Source of the DNA: Nitrospira sp.
GTDB taxonomy: Bacteria; Nitrospirota; Nitrospiria; Nitrospirales; Nitrospiraceae
Assembly (NCBI GenBank): GCA_018242665.1
Contig: JAFEBL010000002.1
Coordinates: forward strand, 124,001 to 188,000
DNA: 64,000 nt
Direction: 5' to 3'
In this document: piece after piece, positions 1-8,086 of the stretch
How the letters are laid out: each line of letters opens with the position of its first letter
How positions within the stretch are numbered: position 1 is the stretch's first letter
Made by a program: the position numbers and the translations under genes
Notes under the pieces: model-generated
Seen by the model: the letters and a program-made list of their open reading frames with translations, nothing else
Told to the model about the DNA's origin: nothing
Databases searched by the model: none

Positions 1-1
1 T

Positions 2-505
2 CGCGGTGCGAGCGACGATGTGAGAGTATTCGAGGACATCGGGCGCGCCAAGATCTCAACCGCGCTTGGCATCGATGTGGGCGCGATGTTCCGCCCCTCG
101 TCCTGGTTGCGGATGGGCATCGTGGCGAAGGACATCAACGCACCCACGTTTGACGCTCCCAACGGCGACAAATTCAAATTGTTGCCGCAGGTCCGAACCG
201 GCGTCGCCGTGAACCCGTACAACTCTCTGACGCTCACCGCCGACGTGGACATCACGAAGAACAATACGCTCACTCCCGGTGTGTATAGCCAGGTGTTAAG
301 TCTTGGCGCAGAACAAACGATCCTGTCCGAACTGCTGTCGTTCAGACTTGGTGCCTTTAAGAATATGCAGGATGCCAAGACCCCGTTCATCCCCACTGCG
401 GGCTTCGGACTTCGCATCCTCGCCTTGCGCATCGATATCGCCGGCGGGTATGATTTCAGGGACCAGGCCGCCTTGGCGTCCGGCTCGATCGCGATGACGT
501 TCTAG
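2..505 (+). CDS. TraF-like outer-membrane beta-barrel protein, C-terminal part (5' end outside window)
   Basis: The frame is open from the first bases of the window, so the true start lies upstream. A GTG at 20 is only an internal candidate. The visible ~165 residues alternate hydrophobic and polar residues as in beta strands, and end in a phenylalanine (..SIAMTF), as outer-membrane barrels do. The order 'lGidvGamfrps.wlrmGivakdinaPtF', then 'pqvRtGvAvnP', then 'ltltaDvDitknnt' and 'LsLGaEq' resembles the C-terminal half of the TraF_2 family, often annotated as conjugal transfer protein TraF although many members sit in chromosomes with no conjugation genes. No other transfer gene is visible here, so a role in conjugation should not be assumed; an envelope protein of unknown function is the safer reading. 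It lies 45 bases upstream of a lipoprotein gene on the same strand. Confidence 0.6.
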   Translation, partial: RGASDDVRVFEDIGRAKISTALGIDVGAMFRPSSWLRMGIVAKDINAPTFDAPNGDKFKLLPQVRTGVAVNPYNSLTLTADVDITKNNTLTPGVYSQVLSLGAEQTILSELLSFRLGAFKNMQDAKTPFIPTAGFGLRILALRIDIAGGYDFRDQAALASGSIAMTF

Positions 506-550
506 ACACGGTCGGCCGTGAACCAATCTGCTACACTTGCTGTACGTACC

Positions 551-1156
551 ATGACACGACGCACCTTCTTACGATTCAGCGTGGTTTTCTGCCTTGTGAT
601 GTCCGGGCTGCTCGCCGGTTGCGGCGGGTTACAGGAAATGTGGGAAGGTCCGGCGGCGCGAGGATTCTATCCGAAGACCATGGCGATTCTTCCGATCTCT
701 GGCACCTACGACAGCGCGCGTGAGGATGTCGAGGAAGTGGTCGCTAAGGTGCTCATCAAGAGCCGCCGGGTGGAAAAGGTGGTCCCTCCGGATCAGGTCA
801 CCGATACCTTCCAGACCACAAAGGATGCGTTCGATGCCCTCGTCACCTATTTTTCCCGCATGGAGACGACCGGCCAGTCAGATAAAAATTCCGCCATCAA
901 GATCGGGCATGCCTTGGGCGCGGACTCGTTGCTGGTGGTGAAGGTGAATGCCTGGGAATATACGAGGGAAGAAGGTGACAACATCGCCCGCGTGGGATTG
1001 AGCATGCGCCTCGTCGACGCCGTGAACGGGGCGATCGTGTGGAAAGCCAGGCACCAGGTGCAGGAAAGTTACTTGTTCATCCGGCCGGACATGCGGGATC
1101 TTGCCACGAAACTGGCCTCGGACATGATCAAGTACATGCCCCCCGAAAAGCGTTAA
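551..1156 (+). CDS. Putative outer-membrane lipoprotein (GNA1162-like)
   Basis: The ATG at 551 (MTRRTFLRF..) gives a clean lipoprotein signal: basic n-region, hydrophobic stretch and lipobox LLAGC near residues 20-24. A GTG at 518 is in frame but would add 11 residues before the signal. The mature part (~180 aa) starts with 'ktmaiLPisgtyds.redve', followed by an alpha/beta pattern ending in 'GADSLLVVKVNAWEY' and 'lvDavnGaivWkar'. This is the arrangement of the small CsgG/GNA1162/DUF799-type lipoproteins that form periplasmic ring or scaffold proteins. Family assignment is by resemblance only. It follows the TraF-like gene on the same strand and may be co-transcribed with it. Its stop codon overlaps the stop of the convergent GAF gene by three bases (1153-1156), so the two transcripts must run into each other. 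Confidence 0.55.
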   Translation: MTRRTFLRFSVVFCLVMSGLLAGCGGLQEMWEGPAARGFYPKTMAILPISGTYDSAREDVEEVVAKVLIKSRRVEKVVPPDQVTDTFQTTKDAFDALVTYFSRMETTGQSDKNSAIKIGHALGADSLLVVKVNAWEYTREEGDNIARVGLSMRLVDAVNGAIVWKARHQVQESYLFIRPDMRDLATKLASDMIKYMPPEKR

Positions 1157-2232
1157 GCAGCACTCGACTTTTTTACGCCCGCCTCGCCAACCGATCCCCG
1201 TCGCAGATTGTCGATTGCCAACCCGAACTGGTTCGAAAGACTGGCCAGTTCCAGCACATCCCAATTGCTGAAGGGCTTGCCGCTCCGCCGATTCACGACT
1301 TCCAACACCCCCACGGCCTTCGCGCCCATCCGCACCGGCACTGACACCAGCGAGTTCACTGGAAGCGCCGCTTGCCAGCCTTGGCCGGCGACCAGACGAG
1401 CATCCTGCGCCCCCTGCGTGATCAACACAGCCTGCCCAGTGCGATGCACCCCCGCCGCGACGCTCGACTGCAGGGCGGTGACTCCGATAGCCCGTTCCCC
1501 GCCGATGGCGGACAATCGCAACGACCCATCAGCCGCGCCCAGAAACAAGGCCCCGGCCTCCGCCTCAACGAGCCGAATCGCCGCATCCAACGCCCGACGC
1601 AATTTATCCTGTTCTCCAAGAGCGGAATTCAACAGGTCGCTGACCTGTTCCATATGCTGAATGCGGAGGATCTTCGCCGCGTACTTGACCGTCAAGCGGG
1701 CATGGTCCAACAACACGGACAACCAAGGCTCAATCGCCGTCAGAAGCGACAGGGCCGTTCGGGAAGGGACCCGCTGGACCTTCCCGGCCTGAAACATCAC
1801 CACACCGTCCATCCGGCCGATGCGATGCAAGCGGATGCCGTGCAGGTCACCGAGACTGATCCGCGCTTGTTGTTCGGCCTGTGTCAATCCGGCTTGCCAC
1901 TGCCCCTCCACGGAGACATCGTTACTGCCGGCCTCTGCCAGACAGGTCATCTCGCGAGTCTGTTCATCCCGCACATAAACGGCTACAGCATGGACCTTCG
2001 TGAGCTGCAGGAACGATTGGACGAATACCGCGGCGACACCAATCGGTGACCGCCCCTCCCCTTCCGCGTGCGACAGGCTCTTGAAGAGCGCCTGTTGCAG
2101 CGCTTGAAGCAGACGGTCTTCCCGCACGGGGGCCGAATCCCTCGAGAGGACCTTTCGGCGTGACCCGACGGAGGACTTTTTCGCGGTGGGCTTGCGGCTG
2201 CTACGGACAACTTTACGACGAACGACGGCCAT
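1153..2232 (-). CDS. GAF-domain protein without an output domain
   Basis: 359 aa. Residues 1-35 are rich in Lys/Arg/Ser, a probable disordered or nucleic-acid/polyanion-binding tail. Two GAF-type modules follow, about 60-165 and 195-345; the second is clearer, with 'AGALFLGAADGSLRLSAIGGE', 'slVSVPVRMGAKAVGVLEVVNR' and the closing helix 'FSNWDVLELASLSNQFGLAIDN'. No kinase, cyclase, GGDEF or DNA-binding domain follows, so the protein probably senses a small ligand or redox state and passes the signal by protein-protein contact. The start is supported by GAGGAG 6 bases before the ATG. It lies on the same strand as the trp genes, 151 bases downstream of trpA, separated by an inverted repeat; whether it belongs to that transcript is unclear. 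Confidence 0.6.
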   Translation of the reverse strand: MAVVRRKVVRSSRKPTAKKSSVGSRRKVLSRDSAPVREDRLLQALQQALFKSLSHAEGEGRSPIGVAAVFVQSFLQLTKVHAVAVYVRDEQTREMTCLAEAGSNDVSVEGQWQAGLTQAEQQARISLGDLHGIRLHRIGRMDGVVMFQAGKVQRVPSRTALSLLTAIEPWLSVLLDHARLTVKYAAKILRIQHMEQVSDLLNSALGEQDKLRRALDAAIRLVEAEAGALFLGAADGSLRLSAIGGERAIGVTALQSSVAAGVHRTGQAVLITQGAQDARLVAGQGWQAALPVNSLVSVPVRMGAKAVGVLEVVNRRSGKPFSNWDVLELASLSNQFGLAIDNLRRGSVGEAGVKKSSAA

Positions 2233-2266
2233 GGCATCTCCTCATAAGACGCGTTCAACAGTGCCA

Positions 2267-2287
2267 AGCGGGAACAACAGTCCCGCT
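2267..2287. repeat. Inverted repeat between trpA and the GAF gene
   Basis: AGCGGGA and TCCCGCT form a 7-bp stem around a 7-base loop (acaacag). There is no run of T on either strand after the stem, so it is not a classical intrinsic terminator. It could be a weak pause or processing site at the end of the trp transcript, or chance. Confidence 0.35.
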
Positions 2288-2383
2288 CGGGTTACGTATG
2301 CTTGTGTTGTTAAAGAGAGAACAGGCGGTGCCCAGAGATGAAGGATGCGGGATTGAGGGGCAGACTGAGGAGAGACGCCGCCC

Positions 2384-3184
2384 TTAGGCCGGCTGCATTG
2401 CGGCCTTGAGCGATCGCACAAAGCGTCCCACTTCTTGAACGAGTTGGCCATCCTGCCCATGCTCTCCTACACGACGGACGATTGCGCTGCCGACGATGAC
2501 TCCGTCGGCAACTTGTGCGACGGATGCCGCATCCTCGGGGGTCGCGACACCAAAACCCACGGCGACGGGCGTCTTCGTCTGTTTCTTAATCTTGGCGACG
2601 TTGTCCCGCACCCCCGCCATGTCGTTCAGTTTAGCCCCAGTGATGCCTGTGAGGGAAACATAATAGACAAATCCGCCGGACTCCTTGGCGACATAGGCGC
2701 GGCGCGAGGACGTGCTCGTGGGAGCCAGCAGGAAAATCAGATGGAGTCCCGCCGCATCGGCCGGGCCGCGCAAGGGGCCGGCTTCATCGGCCGGCATGTC
2801 CGGCACAATGAGTCCATCTATGCCGGCGTCAACCGCTTTCCCACAGAACTCGGCTTCACCGAACGCGTGGATGTTGTTGTAGTAGGCCATCAAGACAATA
2901 GGAATCTGTGTGGTGGCACGCAGACGGCGGACCGAGTCCAGAATCTTGCGGAGCGAGGTCCCGCTCTGCAGGCCACGCTCGGCCGCCTGCTGGATCACCG
3001 GTCCATCGGCGATGGGATCGGAAAACGGCACACCGAGTTCGATGATGTCCGCGCCGGCCCGCTCCAGTTCCAACACCAGTTGCTCCGTATCCTGGAGCGA
3101 CGGATCACCCGCCATGATGTAGGTAATCAGGGCCTTCTTTCCCTGCGCGTTCAACCGGCTGAATGTCTGATCCAAGCGATTCAT
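2384..3184 (-). CDS. trpA: Tryptophan synthase alpha chain
   Basis: Cleaves indole-3-glycerol phosphate to indole and glyceraldehyde 3-phosphate; the indole is channelled to TrpB in the alpha2beta2 complex in the cytoplasm. Seen: 'KALITYIMAGDPSLQDTEQLV' at the N-terminus, 'GADIIELGVPFSDPIADGPVIQQA' carrying the catalytic Glu, 'GIDGLIVPDMPADEA' carrying the catalytic Asp, and the phosphate-binding 'VGFGVATPEDA' and 'DGVIVGSAIV' near the end. I place the start at the ATG at 3184 (MNRLDQTF..), preceded by AGAGG; an in-frame ATG 33 bases upstream would add an atypical tail. About 266 aa is normal for the family. It is the last trp gene, 116 bases after trpB. Confidence 0.96.
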   Translation of the reverse strand: MNRLDQTFSRLNAQGKKALITYIMAGDPSLQDTEQLVLELERAGADIIELGVPFSDPIADGPVIQQAAERGLQSGTSLRKILDSVRRLRATTQIPIVLMAYYNNIHAFGEAEFCGKAVDAGIDGLIVPDMPADEAGPLRGPADAAGLHLIFLLAPTSTSSRRAYVAKESGGFVYYVSLTGITGAKLNDMAGVRDNVAKIKKQTKTPVAVGFGVATPEDAASVAQVADGVIVGSAIVRRVGEHGQDGQLVQEVGRFVRSLKAAMQPA

Positions 3185-3300
3185 CTCGATATACCTCTGT
3201 CTCATACTATTCAACACTATCGTCCGCCACAGGATGTGAGGCGTACTTAGGTATGTACGTCGAACCTCTGACCGCCTCTGGCGCCTGGTTCAACATCCTG

Positions 3301-4491
3301 CTACAGCGTGACGCCCTTGATCCTGGCAACCTGTTGCACATCCTTATCGCCACGACCTGAAAGGTTCACGACCAGAATCTGATGCTTCTTCATCTTCGGC
3401 GCGCGCTTCACGACCTCCGCGATGGCATGGGCGCTTTCGAGTGCGGGCATGATGCCTTCTTCCCGTGCCAGCAGATCGAACGCCGCCAAGGCCTCATCAT
3501 CCGTCACGGACGTATACTCTGCGCGATGTGTGTCCTTGAGATAACTGTGTTCGGGCCCAACTGCCGCATAGTCGAGTCCTGCCGATACGGAATGGGTGAG
3601 ATTCACCTGACCGTTTTCATCCTGCAGAAGATACGTCATGGTGCCCTGAAGGACACCGGGACGCCCGCCGGCAAACCGGGCGGCGTGTTTCCCGCTCTCA
3701 ACGCCAAGGCCACCCGCCTCTACCCCGACCATCTTCACCTTCTTGTCCGGAACAAAGGCGTGGAACAGCCCCATGGCGTTGCTTCCGCCTCCGACACAGG
3801 CGATGAGACAATCCGGAAGTCGCCCTTCCGTGGAAAGAATCTGTTTGCGGGCTTCACGGCCGATCACGGACTGAAAATCACGGATCATCATAGGATAGGG
3901 ATGCGAGCCCAATACCGATCCGAGCACATAGTGCGTCGTCCGCACGTTGGTGGTCCAATCACGCATCGCCTCACTAATGGCATCTTTCAACGTCCGGCTG
4001 CCGGCGTCGACCCCGGTCACCTTGGAGCCGAGCAGACGCATGCGGAATACGTTGAGCGCCTGCCGCTGCATATCTTCCGTGCCCATGTAGATTTCGCATT
4101 CCAGGCCGAACATGGCCGCGACGGTGGCCGTCGCCACGCCGTGCTGCCCCGCGCCGGTTTCGGCAATGAGACGCGGCTTCTTCATGCGTTTCGCGAGGAG
4201 CGCCTGCCCGATGGCATTGTTAATCTTATGGGCGCCGGTATGGCAGAGATCTTCGCGCTTCAAGTAAATCTTGGCTCCGCCCAGCCGCTTCGTCAGTCGT
4301 TGCGCAAAATACAGCGGCGTCGGCCGCCCGACATATTCTTTCAAATAGTGTTTGAATTCAGCCTGAAACTTCCGGTCCCGCCGCGTCCGCTGATACACCT
4401 CTTCCAGCTCCAGCAATGCCGGCATCAGCGTCTCGGGAACGTAGCGCCCACCATAAAGTCCGAACCGCCCGTGTCGATCTGGTATCACCAT
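3301..4491 (-). CDS. trpB: Tryptophan synthase beta chain
   Basis: PLP enzyme joining indole and serine to make tryptophan. 396 aa, the usual length of TrpB1. Seen: the N-terminal '[19 protein letters not shown]', the PLP lysine in [10 protein letters not shown] (Lys89), the '[28 protein letters not shown]' segment with the catalytic Glu, the phosphate-binding loop '[12 protein letters not shown]', and '[16 protein letters not shown]'. These mark the TrpA-partnered form rather than the stand-alone TrpB2. The gene lies between trpF (112 bases upstream) and trpA (116 bases downstream); these gaps are longer than in the upstream part of the cluster and could hold internal promoters, but none was convincing. 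Confidence 0.97.
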   Translation of the reverse strand: MVIPDRHGRFGLYGGRYVPETLMPALLELEEVYQRTRRDRKFQAEFKHYLKEYVGRPTPLYFAQRLTKRLGGAKIYLKREDLCHTGAHKINNAIGQALLAKRMKKPRLIAETGAGQHGVATATVAAMFGLECEIYMGTEDMQRQALNVFRMRLLGSKVTGVDAGSRTLKDAISEAMRDWTTNVRTTHYVLGSVLGSHPYPMMIRDFQSVIGREARKQILSTEGRLPDCLIACVGGGSNAMGLFHAFVPDKKVKMVGVEAGGLGVESGKHAARFAGGRPGVLQGTMTYLLQDENGQVNLTHSVSAGLDYAAVGPEHSYLKDTHRAEYTSVTDDEALAAFDLLAREEGIMPALESAHAIAEVVKRAPKMKKHQILVVNLSGRGDKDVQQVARIKGVTL

Positions 4492-4603
4492 CGCGTGTCC
4501 TTCAGCTAATCATGGAAACGAAAGTATATCAGCCTGCCGAAATCGTCCGCCACCATCGCGTGCCCGTGGATCCGAGCCAAAGCAACCGGCAGACGACGCA
4601 CGA

Positions 4604-5233
4604 TCAGGACGCCAGCTTCACGGCCTGCACGAACGCCCGAACCTTCGCGTGGTCTTTTGTACCTGGCCGCGCTTCGACGCCGCTGCTGACATCCACGCCG
4701 TAGGGACGTACCTGGCTGGCAGCCTGCGCAACATTGTCCGGTGTCAGCCCTCCGGCCAGGAGAATGCGGGCCACGGCCGCGGCTTCTGCGGCCAGCGACC
4801 AATCGGCCACCTGTCCCGTTCCGCCATAGGCGTCCGGCGAAAAGGCATCCACCAAAAATCCACGCACGCCGGCACGGCCTTGAAACTCGGCCAGGGCGAG
4901 GAATGATCCACGATCTCTCAGGCGGATCGCTTTGAGCACGGGGCGCCCCAAGGTTTCGCAATAGGCCGCCGTCTCATCACCATGCAACTGCGCGAGCGCC
5001 AGCCCGCAACTGTCCATGACGTCGCGTACCACGTTCGGCTCTTCGTTCACGAACACACCGATCGGCAACACGAATGGGGGGAGTTCCCTCACGATGGCCT
5101 TCACCGCCGCCGTTTCCGCGCACCGGGGACTTTTTTTGTGAAAAACAAACCCGACGGCATCCGCGCCGGCCTCCACCGCCACGACCGCATCCTCGGCATT
5201 GGTCAGTCCGCAAATTTTGACTTTGATCGCCAT
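4604..5233 (-). CDS. trpF: Phosphoribosylanthranilate isomerase
   Basis: Third step of tryptophan synthesis: Amadori rearrangement of N-(5'-phosphoribosyl)anthranilate to CdRP. 209 aa, a single (beta/alpha)8 barrel. Seen: 'KVKICGLTNAEDA' with the catalytic Cys at the N-terminus, 'GADAVGFVFHKKSPR', 'LAQLHGDE', 'FLVDAF' with the catalytic Asp, 'LLAGGLTPDNVAQA' and 'GVDVSSGVEARPGTKDHAKVRAFV', which together define TrpF. It starts only 4 bases after the small lipoprotein gene ends, so the lipoprotein and trpF are almost certainly translated from one message. Confidence 0.96.
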   Translation of the reverse strand: MAIKVKICGLTNAEDAVVAVEAGADAVGFVFHKKSPRCAETAAVKAIVRELPPFVLPIGVFVNEEPNVVRDVMDSCGLALAQLHGDETAAYCETLGRPVLKAIRLRDRGSFLALAEFQGRAGVRGFLVDAFSPDAYGGTGQVADWSLAAEAAAVARILLAGGLTPDNVAQAASQVRPYGVDVSSGVEARPGTKDHAKVRAFVQAVKLAS

Positions 5234-5237
5234 GGAG

Positions 5238-5552
5238 TTAGCAGCTCTGTTTGCTCTTCTGCATGCCGTAGAATCCTCGGTAGGACCATTGGCAGGCTTG
5301 CCCCTTGGCGTTGAACGTCAGGCCGATCAGGTCCTGGCGCCCGTCCTGCTGCGGGATCATCCATTCACAGACTTCACCGCCGTCTTTAAACGCGTGGCAG
5401 CGGGTGGGAATGCCCATCTCCTTGATGCGCTCGTCCTTGCTGCTGCCCATCCAGGAATCCCACTTCGGGGAATACTCATGAATCTCCTGGTTCACGCAGC
5501 CGCCAAGGGCTAACAATCCGACCGTCACACCGCATGCGAGGATCCGCTTCAT
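5238..5552 (-). CDS. Small lipoprotein inserted in the trp cluster (SmpA/OmlA-like)
   Basis: 104 aa with a type II signal: MKRIL, a hydrophobic stretch and lipobox LALGGC ending near residue 19. The mature ~85 residues contain 'GSSKDERIKEMGIPTRCHAFKDGGEVCEWMI', the W..G.skd.li..mG.Pt....dGgev pattern of small outer-membrane lipoproteins of the SmpA/OmlA/DUF3192 kind, and four cysteines after the lipid-bearing one. It overlaps the end of trpC by 4 bases (ATGA type) and ends 4 bases before trpF, so it is translationally embedded between two tryptophan-pathway genes. Nothing in the sequence suggests a catalytic role in tryptophan synthesis; envelope function is inferred from the signal peptide. 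Gene reality is strong because of the overlap, lipobox and GC pattern; the function is unknown. Confidence 0.8.
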   Translation of the reverse strand: MKRILACGVTVGLLALGGCVNQEIHEYSPKWDSWMGSSKDERIKEMGIPTRCHAFKDGGEVCEWMIPQQDGRQDLIGLTFNAKGQACQWSYRGFYGMQKSKQSC

Positions 5553-6373
5553 TGCGCCTCCTTCTTGAGTCCGTCACCCAGTAGTTCACGAATCTTCACG
5601 CCGACGTCCTGCGCTCGGATGAGCGACTCGCCGATCAACATGGCATGCACCCCGGCCTCCACCAGCCGCACGACATCGTCGCGTTTGTGAATGCCGCTTT
5701 CGCTGACGATCAGTTTGCCGGCGGGAATCCGCTTGGCCAACCGCTGGGTCACGCCGAGATCGGTCGAGAACGTCTTGAGGTCGCGATTGTTGATGCCGAT
5801 CAGTCGCACATCGGGCAGCCATTCGAGCACGATATCGAGCTCACGTTCGTGGTGCGTCTCCACCAGCACGTCCAGCGACAACTCCTTGGCGAGCGCCGCA
5901 AAGTCGATCAACTGGCGTTTCTCCAGACCCGCCACAATCAGGAGCACCGCATCGGCGCCGTAGGCCCGGGCCTCGTAAAATTGAATGTCGGCGACCATGA
6001 ATTCCTTGTTCAGCGCCGGCAACCCCACCCGTTCTTTGACGTCGGCCAGGTATTTCAACTCGCCCTGAAAAAAGTCTTTGTCGGTCAGGACTGAGAGGGC
6101 GGTCGCCCCATGCTCCCGATAGGCTTCGGCAATAGCCACCGGCTCAAACCGCTGTTCAAATTCAGGCCGTAGCAGCCCCAGGCTCGGGGAGGCTTTTTTC
6201 ACCTCCGCAATCAAGGCCGGCCTGGTCGGCGTGCGGCGCGCATCGAGCGTGACGGCAAATCCGAGTGTCGGCCCGGCATCACGAATCTTGGTCTTCAATT
6301 CCGCAAGGTAGCCGCGACTGTTCTTGTGGCGAATTTCTGCTTTCTTATGTTCGAGGATACGGTCGAGAATCAC
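5549..6373 (-). CDS. trpC: Indole-3-glycerol phosphate synthase
   Basis: Closes the indole ring from CdRP with loss of CO2. 274 aa starting at a GTG (MILDRILEHKKAEI..), the typical N-terminal helix of IGPS. Seen: 'ALIAEVKKASPSLGLLRPEF' with the catalytic Lys, 'GATALSVLTDKDFFQGEL' with the second catalytic Lys, 'LNKEFMVADIQFYEARAYGADAVLLI' with the Glu/Lys active-site pair, 'IGINNRDLKTFSTDL' and the phosphate loop 'VSESGIHKRDDV' and 'GVHAMLIGESLI'. It is a single-function TrpC, not fused to TrpF. It starts 4 bases after trpD and overlaps the small lipoprotein gene downstream. Confidence 0.96.
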   Translation of the reverse strand: MILDRILEHKKAEIRHKNSRGYLAELKTKIRDAGPTLGFAVTLDARRTPTRPALIAEVKKASPSLGLLRPEFEQRFEPVAIAEAYREHGATALSVLTDKDFFQGELKYLADVKERVGLPALNKEFMVADIQFYEARAYGADAVLLIVAGLEKRQLIDFAALAKELSLDVLVETHHERELDIVLEWLPDVRLIGINNRDLKTFSTDLGVTQRLAKRIPAGKLIVSESGIHKRDDVVRLVEAGVHAMLIGESLIRAQDVGVKIRELLGDGLKKEAQ

Positions 6374-6377
6374 GATC

Positions 6378-7394
6378 TCACGAGGCCTTCCTGGTAAAGT
6401 CGATCAACTGGTCTAATTTTTCCATCGCCGCCCCGGAGTCGATCGTGTGTTGGGCCAAGGCAAACCCGTCTTGCAACGTTTTGGCCTTCCCTCCGGCCAC
6501 GAGAGCGGGCGCGGCGTTGAGGCACACGATGTCTCGCTTCGGCCCTTTGCGTCCCCGAAAAATATCGCGGGTGATGGCCGCGTTTTCCTCGGCGTGGCCG
6601 CCCACCAGCTCCTTCGGGCGGACCCGCGTGAGGCCGAATTCAGAGGGATCGATGGCATAGCTCGACACCACTCCGGCTTTGCCTTCAGAAATTCTCGTCC
6701 GGTCGGTGACGGTGATCTCATCCAGTCCGTCCATGCCATGCACGACAAAACAATGCTGCGCCCCTAGATGCAGCAGCACCTTCGCCAGCAACTCCGTCAG
6801 CTTCGCGTCGAAGACTCCAACCACTTGGAGCCGTGCGCCGGCCGGATTGGTGAGGGGACCGAGAATATTGAGCAGGGTACGGATACCCAACTCCTGCCGC
6901 GGCTGGGCGCACTGTTTCATGGCGCTATGATAGAGCGGAGCAAAGAGAAACCCGATCCCAACTTCATTCACGCAATCGGCAACCCGCTCCGACGGCAGAT
7001 TGATCGCGACACCCAACGCCGCCAACACATCCGCGCTGCCGGATTTCGACGACACCGATCGGTTGCCGTGTTTGGCCACCGTCAACCCGGCTCCCGCCAC
7101 CACAAAGGCCGCCGTAGTGGAAATGTTGAACGTGTGGGCGCCATCACCTCCGGTCCCGCAGGTGTCCAGCAGCTGCATATCTCTCACCCGAATTCTGGTC
7201 GCACGGGCACGCATCGCCAGCACCGATCCGGCGATTTCTTCGACGGTCTCGCCCTTCATCCGCAGCCCCATCAAATAGGCGGCGATCTGGGCTGGGGTCG
7301 CACTCCCGTCCATGATTTCCCCCATGACCGTCTCGGCCTCCGGCTCGGTCAGGTCGGCCCGTTCGGCCAGTTTGTGAATGGCGTCTTTGATCAT
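6378..7394 (-). CDS. trpD: Anthranilate phosphoribosyltransferase
   Basis: Transfers phosphoribose from PRPP to anthranilate. 338 aa. Seen: the N-terminal helical domain with 'TPAQIAAYLMGLRMKGETVEEIAG', the PRPP-binding glycine motif 'DTCGTGGDGAHTFNISTTAAFVVAGAGL', the anthranilate-site 'KHGNRSVSSKSGSADVLAALG', 'LGPLTNPAGA' and the acidic pair in 'HGMDGLDEITV'. The ATG at 7394 is followed by MIKDAIHKLAER, a normal start for the family. It lies 38 bases after trpG and 4 bases before trpC in the same direction. It is not fused to the glutamine amidotransferase as in enterobacteria. Confidence 0.96.
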   Translation of the reverse strand: MIKDAIHKLAERADLTEPEAETVMGEIMDGSATPAQIAAYLMGLRMKGETVEEIAGSVLAMRARATRIRVRDMQLLDTCGTGGDGAHTFNISTTAAFVVAGAGLTVAKHGNRSVSSKSGSADVLAALGVAINLPSERVADCVNEVGIGFLFAPLYHSAMKQCAQPRQELGIRTLLNILGPLTNPAGARLQVVGVFDAKLTELLAKVLLHLGAQHCFVVHGMDGLDEITVTDRTRISEGKAGVVSSYAIDPSEFGLTRVRPKELVGGHAEENAAITRDIFRGRKGPKRDIVCLNAAPALVAGGKAKTLQDGFALAQHTIDSGAAMEKLDQLIDFTRKAS

Positions 7395-7432
7395 GGTACG
7401 AACCGGTGGCGGGTGTTGCGCCGACCGTTGCG

Positions 7433-7996
7433 CTACAACTTCAGGAAATTACGCAACAGCTCCTTGCCGGCGGTGGTGAGGATGGATTCCGGATGGAATT
7501 GCACGCCTTCGATGCCCAGCGTCTTGTGCCGCATCCCCATGATTTCGCCCTCGGCGGTCTCGGCGCTGATCTCGAAGCACTCGGGCAGGTTCTTCCGGTT
7601 CACGATGAGAGAGTGATAGCGGGTCGCTTCAAACGGATTGGGCAAGTCGCGAAAAATCGTGCGCCCGTCATGACGCACCATCGAGGTCTTTCCATGCATC
7701 AGCCGTTCAGCGCGGATCACTTCACCGCCAAAGGCGACCGCCAGCGACTGGTGGCCGAGACAGACACCCAGCAGCGGAAGCTTGCCGCCGAAATGCCGGA
7801 TGGCTTCGACCGAAATACCGGCCTCGTTCGGTGTACAGGGGCCGGGAGAGATTACCAACCGAGCCGGTTTCAGCACCTCGATCTCCGGAATGGAGAGCTT
7901 ATCATTCCGATACACAACGACCTCTTCCCCCAACTCGCCAAAATATTGAACGAGGTTGTAGGTAAAGGAATCGTAATTGTCGATCATCAACAACAT
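7433..7996 (-). CDS. trpG: Anthranilate synthase component II, glutamine amidotransferase
   Basis: Class I glutamine amidotransferase that feeds ammonia to TrpE. 187 aa: '[23 protein letters not shown]', oxyanion region '[16 protein letters not shown]', nucleophile in '[18 protein letters not shown]', and the His/Glu pair in '[11 protein letters not shown]'. The same protein family can also serve PabB in folate synthesis (amphibolic TrpG/PabA); its place next to trpE and trpD argues for tryptophan as the main role. The 90 bases between trpE and trpG hold a short GTTTCACG repeat. Confidence 0.95.
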   Translation of the reverse strand: MLLMIDNYDSFTYNLVQYFGELGEEVVVYRNDKLSIPEIEVLKPARLVISPGPCTPNEAGISVEAIRHFGGKLPLLGVCLGHQSLAVAFGGEVIRAERLMHGKTSMVRHDGRTIFRDLPNPFEATRYHSLIVNRKNLPECFEISAETAEGEIMGMRHKTLGIEGVQFHPESILTTAGKELLRNFLKL

Positions 7997-8049
7997 GTGA
8001 ATGACCCATCGCTCGTCGGTCGCAACTCGTATCTCGACAGGTCGTTGTT

Positions 8050-8085
8050 CCTGCGTTTCACGTGTGACCGTTCACGTTTCACGCG
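8050..8085. repeat. GTTTCACG repeat tract in the trpE-trpG gap
   Basis: GTTTCACG occurs at 8055-8062 and 8076-8083, 21 bases apart, with a partial copy (GTTCACG) between. The reverse complement, CGTGAAAC, recurs at 28841 and 28866, so this appears to be a dispersed intergenic repeat of the genome. Here it sits inside an operon, between two co-transcribed genes. Confidence 0.55.
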
Positions 8086-8086
8086 C

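Noticed and set aside
2-505. Conjugative element, from the TraF-like similarity
   Set aside because: No relaxase, coupling protein, other tra genes or integrase visible; the family is common in chromosomes.
507-520. Short stem CACGG-TCGG-CCGTG after the TraF-like gene as a terminator
   Set aside because: Only five pairs and no T run; it overlaps the region just before the next gene.
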